12,236 nt of DNA, taken from the NCBI GenBank assembly GCA_003224785.1, contig QHZV01000223.1:1-12236 (forward strand). Reading direction: 5' to 3'. Below are positions 1 through 6,590 of the stretch, one piece after another. Below the pieces are notes generated by a model. The model saw only the letters and a program-made list of their open reading frames with translations. It did not search any database and was not told where the DNA came from. The position numbers and the translations under genes are program-made. This stretch comes from Acidobacteriota bacterium (GTDB lineage: Bacteria > Acidobacteriota > Terriglobia > Terriglobales > Acidobacteriaceae). The first letter of the stretch is position 1, and each line of letters starts with the position of its first letter.

Positions 1-207
1 ATGGTCGCCGTTGAAAGTGCCGACGCTGATGTGTCAGAGGTTACGTCAATGCTGCGCGACACCTTCGGCCTTCCGAATGACGCGATTCAAGTTGAAAAGG
101 TCGAGAAATTGCCGCGCACTTCGCGGGGGAAAATGGATTACCAGTCATTGGCGGCCGCTCGAGTCCCTTCGGACCCAATTGCGACTGTGAGTCAGGCGGT
201 CAGGTGA
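1..207 (+). CDS. AMP-binding acyl/aryl ligase, C-terminal fragment (5' end outside window)
   Basis: This is the last ~68 residues of an adenylate-forming enzyme, a superfamily usually of about 500-600 residues. The visible part is the small C-terminal subdomain. It ends in the A10-like motif LPRTSRGKMDY (residues 37-47), whose Lys44 matches the conserved catalytic lysine of adenylation. The form G-K-x-D-Y, rather than the G-K-x-D-R of the NRPS A domains in this window, fits a stand-alone acyl or aryl ligase. The ATG at base 1 is probably an internal methionine. The stop at 205-207 overlaps a GTG at 204 that can start the NRPS, so the two are probably one operon and translationally coupled. 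Inferred role: it activates a carboxylic acid as an acyl-AMP and loads one or both of the tandem carrier domains that open the NRPS. The substrate cannot be read because the binding pocket is outside the window. It could instead be an acyl-CoA ligase. Confidence 0.75.
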   Translation: MVAVESADADVSEVTSMLRDTFGLPNDAIQVEKVEKLPRTSRGKMDYQSLAAARVPSDPIATVSQAVR

Positions 208-3200
208 AAACGGGAGGCGAGAAGGGCGTGAACACCCGGTCCGTGCGCGACGCGGTCGCGCAGGTTTGGGCCGAAGTCTTGGGTCGCGAGAACGTCGGGC
301 CGAATGACAATTTTTTCGATCTCGGCGGCGACTCGCTTAAGGCCCTCGAAGTCATTTCGCGGCTGCATGCGTTGATTGGCATCGAACTGCCCCTCATCGC
401 CTTCTTCGAGGATCCCACGATAGCGCATTTGGCCCACGTTCTTGCGGGCCTTCAGCTAGCTATCGCTGCGCCGTCCAACGGCACTGGCACATCATTAAAA
501 GACAACGCGCGAGCGACTGTCACACAAGTGTGGTCCGAGATTTTGCAACGGCAAAATATATCGCCAACCGAAATCTTCTTCGATCTCGGGGGCGATTCTC
601 TCAAAGAGCTCGAAGTGATTTCTCAACTGCAGGCCAAGCTGAATGTTGACGTGCCGCTAATTGCGTTCTTCGAAGATCCCACCATCGCTCACCTGGCGGA
701 TGTAGTTGAAGAACTTCGAGCCGGCACCTCCGAAGTCGCTTCAATCACGAAATCCAGCGGGCCGCAAAAGCAAGCGCCCCTCTCATTCGGACAATTGCAA
801 TATTGGCTTCTGCAACAGTCAGCCGAATCTGGTCACCTGCATTCCAACGCGCGTGTATTCCGAATCCACGGCGACTTTCGTCCTGATCTCCTAAAGCGAG
901 CGCTCGGTCAAATGTGCAGACGGCACCAGGTCCTTGGCGCGCGCATTCAACCGGGACTTGATGAACCGGTGCAGATTGCCGAGTCCAATCCAGAAGTTAC
1001 CGTCGAGTTTCAGGATTTGAGCGAGCTTCATGCAGATGCTCGTGAGCAACGAGCTCTTGAACTTGCCCAACAGGAGTGGCGCAGGCTGATTGATCTCTCG
1101 AAAGAGCTGCCGCTGCGGGCGCGGGTTCTGCAGCTCTCGCATGGCGACCATTTGCTGGTCATCATCATGCATCACGTAGTCAGCGATGGACACACAGGCA
1201 GCATTTTCTTCGAAGAACTGGCTGCCATCTATCAAGGTTTGCTGAAAGGACGCGAACCAGCGCTGCCTCAGCTTCCGCTGCAATATTTTGAGTACGCTTC
1301 ATCAGAGCGATCGCAAATGCAAGGCGCGAGACTCGAAAGCGAAATCGAGTTCTGGCGATCTTACCTCGAAGCTGCACCACAAAATACATGGCTTCCAACC
1401 GACATGGCCCGCGTCGAGAAATCAGGCCATTCTGGTTCCACCAGCACAGTTGTGGTCTCATCCGCCACGCTCGAGCGCCTGAGGGAACTTGCACAAACCG
1501 CCGGTTCCACCCTGTTCTCGGTTGTCCTTAGCGCGTTGCGCATTCTGCTGTACCGCTGGGCAGGCGAACACGACACTGTGATTGGCACAGTCTCAAGCAC
1601 CCGCAGGCGCGCCGGCACCGAACGCATGGTCGGATGCTTCGTGAACTTTTTGCCTTTCCGGAACCGGCTTGCGAAAGAGGAAACTGCTCTCGATGTATTG
1701 CGGCATGAGACGCAGTCTGTCCGTGATGCCTTCGCGCACCAGGACTGCCCATTCTTAAAAATTGTTAGCTCGGCGACTGCGTCCCGGATTACCGACAGAA
1801 ATCCGGTCTATAACGTCGGATTGCTTTTGCAGAACTTCCCGGAAATCAAGTTTGCCGGCGACAACTTCAGCGCAGAATTGCTGGAACTTGAAAGCGGCGC
1901 CGCGCTGCTCGATCTGAGATTCATAGCAATCGAGAGGCCTGGCGGACTGGAACTCAATTGCGAGTTCAACACCGACCTTTTCACCGTCCCCACAATCGAA
2001 AAACTTCTTGCAGGGTTTGCCGGAATTCTCGACGAGATTGCCACAAATCGCTTGCGACGAATTTCAGATTTTACTATTCCAGATGCACTCGCAAAGCAGG
2101 CGCAGGCTGCTCGCCGGCGTGAGCGGCCCTGCAATATTGCGATTACATCCAGCTTTACTGCGGAACTCATCGAATCACCGCTTGCCTTTTGGCTAAAACA
2201 GTTTGGTATCGCGACGAACTTCCGATTCGCACCTTACAACCAGGTCTTTCAGCAGTTGCTGGATCCCGCCAGTATGCTGTCCGCGAACCGCGACGGCTTC
2301 AACCTAATCCTGTTGCGTTTAACTGACTGGATCAGACATGAGGAGACCGCGTCCGATTCTCAGCGAAAAGAAAAGATCGAGCGGAATGTCCGCGACTTGA
2401 TCAGCGTGCTCCTTGCGCACCCACCAAAGCTGCCAACCCTGCTGTGCCTCTGTCCTCACGAGCAACAGTATGTAGTGCCTGAGTGGTCGAGTTTCCTGAC
2501 GGGAATGGAACAGCAAATCCGCGAGGCCGTGAGCACAATCCCCAACATTCAACTGATATCATCCGCCGACGTTTTCGAATACTACCCCGTCGAAAACTAT
2601 GCCGACGAATATACCGACAAACTTGGGCATGTCCCGTACACTCCGGACTTCTTTGCAGCACTGGCGACAATGGTTGCCCGGCACATGTTTGCTTGCAGTA
2701 GCGAGCCAAAGAAGGTCATCGTCCTTGATGGTGATGGTCTGCTGTGGGAGAACGGCCTCGCACCCAATGCCGACGCATTCGGCGATTCGCATCGGACGCT
2801 TCAGGAATTTGTCCTCAAGCAATTTGAAGAACTGGGAATGCTTCTGTGTCTCTACAGCAAGAAAGATGAGGAAGCTGTGGATCGCCTGCTCGAGTTCGAC
2901 GCGACTATGCCGTTAAAGCCGGAGCACATAGTTGCGCGAAGAACAGGTCAGCAGTCCATTTCAGTAGCGGTTCGTGAACTGGCTGACGAACTCCACTTAG
3001 ATCTTAACGACTTTGTCATGATTTCTGGCGATATTCAAGATTGCCAGGAACTCGAGACGCGCTTGCCGCAGGTGCTCGCCCTAGGGCTCCCGGCGAACAG
3101 AAAAGACATTTCGGCATATCTAAATAGTATTTGGATCTTTGATGGGAATTTAGGCGCGACAACTGACCCGCGATTTATCACTAGCAATCGAGTTCTGTCC

Positions 3201-6200
3201 CGTATTTCCGCAGAACTGCGGGATATTGCCAGCATTCGCCGAGCAATCGATGCTGCGCAACTTACCGCGCGCAAGCAGACCGTCGAATTTGTTGCACCTC
3301 GAACTCCAACAGAGGAGAAGGTGGCGGGTGCGTGGACTCAGGTCTTGAAACTCGATCAAGTCGGGGTCCACGATGACTTTTTTGCGCTCGGCGGCCATTC
3401 CTTGCTTGCCACCCAGGTCGTGGCGAGGATGCGGCAAATTTTCGGCATCGAGGTCCCACTTCGCGCAATGTTCGAAGCGCCCACAGTTGCAGAATTCGCG
3501 CAACGGATAGAAGCGGATCGGAATAGTGCGACCGCGATTCGTTCAGCTGCCATCCCGAAAGCCGTTCATCGAAATCACCTTCCTCTAAGCTTCGCGCAGC
3601 AACGGCTCTGGTTCCTGGACCAACTCGATCCCGGTAACCCGATTTACAACATGGCGCAAATGATGCGCCTGCGAGGAAATCTTGATGTTGCCGCACTACA
3701 AGGTGCCGTAAACAAAATGGTCGCCCGCCATGAGGCATTGCGGACCACGTTTGTACTCCGCGAGAACGAGCCGGTGCAGGCTATTGCATCTGAAGTCGAG
3801 TTGCCGGTTCCGTTAATCGATCTTTCAAGCGTAGTAGATGAACGAAGAGAAGCCGAAATTGCCAAGCGCGCGCAAGAAGAAGCGCGGCGGCCTTTCAATC
3901 TCACGTCCGGCCCGGTGATGCGCGCAACAGTCCTGCGCGTTGGACGGGAAGATCACGTTCTGCTGCTGACCATGCACCACATCGTCAGCGACCGCTGGTC
4001 TTTAGGATTGGCCGCTGAAGAATTAGCAGAGCATTATCGCGCGATCTTCGAACATCGATCTGCGAACTTGCCCGAACTGGCGATCCAGTACGCAGACTTT
4101 GCGGTGTGGCAACGCGAAATTCTGCAAGCTGATGTGCTCAGTGCCCAGATCGAGTACTGGAAGAAGCAGTTGTCCGGCGCACCCGGCATATTAGAACTTC
4201 CCGCTGATTATGCGCGTCCAGCGCAAATGTCGATGCGCGGAGCATGGCAGACCAGTGTCATACCGAAAGATCTGGTTGAGAAACTTACCGATTTGAGCCA
4301 TGAACACGGCGTCACGCTGTTCATGACGCTGCTGGCGGCGTTCCAGTCACTTATGGCCCGTTATTCGGGCCAGACGGACGTCGTAGTCGGGTCGCCAATT
4401 GCAGGCAGAAACTTCGCTGAGCTGGAACCGCTTATCGGATTTTTTGTAAACACGCTCGCATTCCGTGCAAATTTCTCGGACGACCCCACTTTTCGCGATC
4501 TGCTGGCGCGGACGAAAGAAACCTGCCTGGAAGCTTACGCGTGTCAGGACGTCCCGTTCGAAAAGCTTGTAGAGGAGCTGCAGCCTGAGCGGAGCCTCAG
4601 CCACAATCCTATTTTCCAGGTGCTTTTCGCTCACCAGAATGCGCCGATGCAGACGTTGCAATTGCCGGGTATCGAACTCGAGCGCACCGCCGTGCATTCG
4701 GGGACTTCCATCCTCGATATGTCATGGTTCGCGATGGATGTGCCTGAAGGTCTGCTCATTCGCGTGGAATACAGCACTGACCTGTTCGAAGCCGAGACAA
4801 TCGCACGCGCGCTGGAGCATTTTTCAAATCTCCTGCGATCAGTCGCGGCCGATCCTGATCGGCAAATTTCCCGCGCGGGACTGCTCGGGCAAGCCGAACA
4901 ACACAAATTGCTGGTCGAGTTCAATGCCAACGAGGCGCAATTCCCCGCCGGATTGTGCATGCACAATTTGTTCGAGCAGAGTGTCGAGCGTACGCCCGAT
5001 GCCGCGGCCGTTAGCTGCGGGAACGAGCGCACCAGCTATCGTGAGTTGAATGAGCGCGCAAACAAAATTGCGCATTACCTGATTAAGCTGGGCGCCGGGC
5101 CGGATGTTCTTGTGGGCGTGTTCCTCGAGAGGAATTCTGACTTGCTGCCAGCCATCTTGGGCGTGCTCAAGTCGGGATCTGCGTACGTTCCGCTTGACCC
5201 AAGCTATCCCCGCGAACGCTTGGCAGCGATCCTCGAAGACGCAAAAGCGTCCGTTGTCCTGACTCAGCAATCACTCGTGCCGCAGGTTTCAGGTTCGGTC
5301 CCCAATTGCATCTGCGTTGACACCGACTGGAAAAAGATCGCGAAAGAATCCGCTCAGAACCCGCGAGTTGCCGTTAAGCCAGAAAACCTTGGCTATGTGC
5401 TCTTCACATCCGGCTCAACCGGACGGCCGAAAGGCGTTGCCCTCGAACATCGCAGCGCCGTGACGTTCGTTCACTGGGGCCAGACGGTGTTCACCCCTGC
5501 CGAGCTGGCTGGAGTCCTTCTTTCGACCTCGGTCTGCTTCGATCTTTCCATCTTCGAAATTTTCGTCCCGCTCAGCGTGGGCGGAAAAATCATCCTGGTA
5601 CAGAACGCGCTTTATCTACCCACCGCCGAAGCCAAAGACGAAGTCACGATCATCAACACGGTTCCATCCGCGATCGCCGAACTGGTGCGCATGAAGGCGG
5701 TCCCCGCATCGGTGAAGACGATCAATCTTGCGGGTGAGGCGCTGCCGGATTCACTGGTCAAGGAAATCTACTCGGCCACTTCAGTCGAGAAGGTTTACAA
5801 CCTCTACGGCCCAACCGAGGACACGACCTACTCGACTTACACGCTGACGCGTCCGAACCGGCACGTGACCATCGGCAAGCCGCTGCCGGGAACACAGGCA
5901 TTCATTCTGGATGGTCATAAGAACCTGCAGCCCATTGGAATTCCAGGAGAGCTACACCTTGCTGGAGAAGGATTGGCCCGCGGCTATTATGGACGCTCCG
6001 ACCTCACATCAGAACGCTTCCTTGCGAATCCGTTCAGCCAAAAGAGCGGCGCGCGAATGTACCGCACTGGCGACCTCTGTCGCTGGCTGCCCGACGGGAA
6101 TATTGAATATCTCGGGCGACTCGACCATCAGGTAAAACTTCGCGGGTTCCGAATTGAGTTGGGTGAAATTGAAGCCGTTCTTGCAAATCATCCTGCGGTC

Positions 6201-6590
6201 CGACAGTGTCTGGTAATGGCACGTGAAGATGACCCTGGGCTTAAACGGCTAGTTGCATACGTCGTGCCCGCCACAGAACAAACACCAGACGAAGACACGT
6301 TGCGCGCTCATTTGAAGCAGAGCTTGCCGGAGTTCATGATTCCGTCTGCATTCGTGGTTCTCGCCCTAATGGGAAGATCGATCGCAAGTCACTGCCCGTC
6401 CCCGAGTATGTCGGACAAACCGAACAATATGTTCCGCCACGGAATTCGACCGAAGAGCAGCTTGCTGCAATTTGGGCCAAGGTGCTGCGCCTGGAAAAAG
6501 TTGGCGCGCACGATGAGTTCTTTGCTCTCGGCGGACACTCTCTGCTTGCGACCCAGGTTGTTTCCCGCGTCCGGCAGTCGTTCGGTGTAG
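204..6590 (+). CDS. NRPS, N-terminal part: PCP-PCP-C-FkbH-like-PCP-C-A, broken by a frameshift inside A1
   Basis: Cytosolic multimodular peptide synthetase. Domains in order: PCP1 (about 12-82, phosphopantetheine Ser44), PCP2 (102-175, Ser132), C1 (190-625, HHVVSDG with catalytic His324), FkbH-like HAD domain (641-983), PCP3 (1032-1105, Ser1066), C2 (1126-1560, HHIVSDR with His1259), A1 (from 1586, TSGSTGRPKG at 1735-1744). A1 selectivity residues are D1780, L1781, F1784, N1818, N1841, A1843, L1867, T1875, Y1876. Residues after about Leu2053 are out of frame and meaningless: the A10 lysine and PCP4 are encoded in another frame from about 6365. The GTG at 204 overlaps the upstream TGA. A GTG at 228 is an equally good or better start because GGGAGG (212-217) lies about 10 nt before it. 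No promoter or terminator space separates it from the ligase gene. Inferred role: starter transfer, then addition of an undefined PCP3 unit and alanine. C, A and PCP calls are secure; the alanine call rests on a recalled code. Confidence 0.96.
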   Translation: MKTGGEKGVNTRSVRDAVAQVWAEVLGRENVGPNDNFFDLGGDSLKALEVISRLHALIGIELPLIAFFEDPTIAHLAHVLAGLQLAIAAPSNGTGTSLKDNARATVTQVWSEILQRQNISPTEIFFDLGGDSLKELEVISQLQAKLNVDVPLIAFFEDPTIAHLADVVEELRAGTSEVASITKSSGPQKQAPLSFGQLQYWLLQQSAESGHLHSNARVFRIHGDFRPDLLKRALGQMCRRHQVLGARIQPGLDEPVQIAESNPEVTVEFQDLSELHADAREQRALELAQQEWRRLIDLSKELPLRARVLQLSHGDHLLVIIMHHVVSDGHTGSIFFEELAAIYQGLLKGREPALPQLPLQYFEYASSERSQMQGARLESEIEFWRSYLEAAPQNTWLPTDMARVEKSGHSGSTSTVVVSSATLERLRELAQTAGSTLFSVVLSALRILLYRWAGEHDTVIGTVSSTRRRAGTERMVGCFVNFLPFRNRLAKEETALDVLRHETQSVRDAFAHQDCPFLKIVSSATASRITDRNPVYNVGLLLQNFPEIKFAGDNFSAELLELESGAALLDLRFIAIERPGGLELNCEFNTDLFTVPTIEKLLAGFAGILDEIATNRLRRISDFTIPDALAKQAQAARRRERPCNIAITSSFTAELIESPLAFWLKQFGIATNFRFAPYNQVFQQLLDPASMLSANRDGFNLILLRLTDWIRHEETASDSQRKEKIERNVRDLISVLLAHPPKLPTLLCLCPHEQQYVVPEWSSFLTGMEQQIREAVSTIPNIQLISSADVFEYYPVENYADEYTDKLGHVPYTPDFFAALATMVARHMFACSSEPKKVIVLDGDGLLWENGLAPNADAFGDSHRTLQEFVLKQFEELGMLLCLYSKKDEEAVDRLLEFDATMPLKPEHIVARRTGQQSISVAVRELADELHLDLNDFVMISGDIQDCQELETRLPQVLALGLPANRKDISAYLNSIWIFDGNLGATTDPRFITSNRVLSRISAELRDIASIRRAIDAAQLTARKQTVEFVAPRTPTEEKVAGAWTQVLKLDQVGVHDDFFALGGHSLLATQVVARMRQIFGIEVPLRAMFEAPTVAEFAQRIEADRNSATAIRSAAIPKAVHRNHLPLSFAQQRLWFLDQLDPGNPIYNMAQMMRLRGNLDVAALQGAVNKMVARHEALRTTFVLRENEPVQAIASEVELPVPLIDLSSVVDERREAEIAKRAQEEARRPFNLTSGPVMRATVLRVGREDHVLLLTMHHIVSDRWSLGLAAEELAEHYRAIFEHRSANLPELAIQYADFAVWQREILQADVLSAQIEYWKKQLSGAPGILELPADYARPAQMSMRGAWQTSVIPKDLVEKLTDLSHEHGVTLFMTLLAAFQSLMARYSGQTDVVVGSPIAGRNFAELEPLIGFFVNTLAFRANFSDDPTFRDLLARTKETCLEAYACQDVPFEKLVEELQPERSLSHNPIFQVLFAHQNAPMQTLQLPGIELERTAVHSGTSILDMSWFAMDVPEGLLIRVEYSTDLFEAETIARALEHFSNLLRSVAADPDRQISRAGLLGQAEQHKLLVEFNANEAQFPAGLCMHNLFEQSVERTPDAAAVSCGNERTSYRELNERANKIAHYLIKLGAGPDVLVGVFLERNSDLLPAILGVLKSGSAYVPLDPSYPRERLAAILEDAKASVVLTQQSLVPQVSGSVPNCICVDTDWKKIAKESAQNPRVAVKPENLGYVLFTSGSTGRPKGVALEHRSAVTFVHWGQTVFTPAELAGVLLSTSVCFDLSIFEIFVPLSVGGKIILVQNALYLPTAEAKDEVTIINTVPSAIAELVRMKAVPASVKTINLAGEALPDSLVKEIYSATSVEKVYNLYGPTEDTTYSTYTLTRPNRHVTIGKPLPGTQAFILDGHKNLQPIGIPGELHLAGEGLARGYYGRSDLTSERFLANPFSQKSGARMYRTGDLCRWLPDGNIEYLGRLDHQVKLRGFRIELGEIEAVLANHPAVRQCLVMAREDDPGLKRLVAYVVPATEQTPDEDTLRAHLKQSLPEFMIPSAFVVLALMGRSIASHCPSPSMSDKPNNMFRHGIRPKSSLLQFGPRCCAWKKLARTMSSLLSADTLCLRPRLFPASGSRSV
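212..230 (+). promoter_or_regulatory. Shine-Dalgarno for an alternative NRPS start at GTG 228
   Basis: GGGAGG at 212-217, followed by a second purine-rich run up to 226, precedes the in-frame GTG at 228-230. The GTG at 204, which overlaps the ligase stop as GTGA, has only weak purine content upstream. The site therefore favours initiation at 228, making the protein eight residues shorter. Both starts would allow coupling to the upstream gene. Confidence 0.5.
237..725 (+). repeat. Tandem duplicated carrier domains PCP1-PCP2
   Basis: Two carrier domains of about 70 residues lie head to tail, joined by a short Gly/Ser/Asn-containing linker. Both contain FFDLGGDSLK with the phosphopantetheine-accepting serine (codons at 333-335 and 597-599), and both share the run PLIAFFEDPTIAHLA. 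By eye about 44 of 69 positions are identical, so they look like an internal duplication, although synonymous sites have drifted. Both have Asp before the Ser (GGDSL), whereas PCP3, PCP4 and PCP5 have His (GGHSL). They precede a C domain with no A domain in front, so they are probably charged in trans, most simply by the ligase encoded immediately upstream. Tandem carriers are known to raise flux or allow parallel loading in other synthases. Confidence 0.93.
771..2078 (+). other. C1: divergent condensation domain
   Basis: This is a condensation domain with the active-site motif HHVVSDG (codons 1170-1190), a C5-like segment GCFVNFLPFRN and a C4-like HQDCPF. The opening motif reads LSFGQLQYWLLQQ instead of the LSFAQQRLWFL seen in C2, C3 and C4. 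The residue after the DG is His rather than Trp. Position and divergence suggest an unusual donor or acceptor: the donor sits on the tandem PCPs and the acceptor on PCP3. Amide or ester formation are both possible. The subtype cannot be assigned by eye. Confidence 0.85.
2124..3150 (+). other. FkbH-like HAD-superfamily domain, apparently degenerate
   Basis: The region opens with the N-terminal signature of NRPS/PKS-embedded FkbH-like domains (SSFTAE, APYNQVFQQLLDP), followed by a HAD core: motif I LDGDGLLW (Asp842, Asp844), motif II LCLYSKKDEEAV (Ser885) and the IWIFD end. Known family role: FkbH-type enzymes take a phosphoglycerate unit from 1,3-bisphosphoglycerate, dephosphorylate it and load glyceryl onto a carrier protein. 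Here the expected motif I Thr is Leu846, the G-V-x-G-E-D-G loop after motif I is replaced and shortened, the motif III Lys is Ile919, and the motif IV Asp pair is Ser941-Gly942. The C-terminal extension of longer FkbH proteins is missing: a linker of about 50 residues leads straight to PCP3. Family membership is fairly secure. Activity is doubtful. The expected residues are taken from memory of the family consensus. Confidence 0.8.
4959..6450 (+). other. A1: adenylation domain, predicted alanine, split by the frameshift
   Basis: Core motifs seen include TSGSTGRPKG (A3), CFDLSIFE (A4), YGPTEDTTY (A5), YRTGDL (A7) and RIELGEIE (A8), followed by LPEFMIP (A9). Aligning by eye to the GrsA positions gives the code D-L-F-N-N-A-L-T-Y plus the A10 Lys. 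I recall this as an alanine code, including for the D-Ala module of microcystin synthetase McyA. The lysine is encoded only after the frame change at about 6363, so the protein made from the upstream frame would lack it. Confidence 0.85.
6360..6370 (+). other. Frameshift: 16-nt net deletion between A9 and A10 of A1
   Basis: The upstream frame reads FVVL up to 6362. The homologous continuation PNGKIDRK starts at 6365 in a different frame, leaving only 2 nt between them. In A2 the corresponding stretch (FVLL to PNGK) has 18 nt coding D-A-M-P-L-S. The net loss is therefore 16 nt, removing about five conserved residues and shifting the frame. All A10, PCP4 and later domains are intact in the new frame. 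Confidence 0.9.

Noticed and set aside
771..2078. C1 as an epimerization or dual C/E domain
   Set aside because: It has condensation-type motifs, and I see neither the E-domain opening motif nor the extra N-terminal histidine motif of dual domains.
6340..6400. Programmed ribosomal frameshifting as the explanation for the split gene
   Set aside because: There is no slippery heptamer at the junction, and slippage could not supply the roughly five conserved residues that are missing between A9 and A10.
6366..6590. C-terminal 75 residues of the upstream NRPS frame as a real protein tail
   Set aside because: They show no NRPS similarity, while the same DNA in the other frame encodes the expected A10 motif and PCP4.
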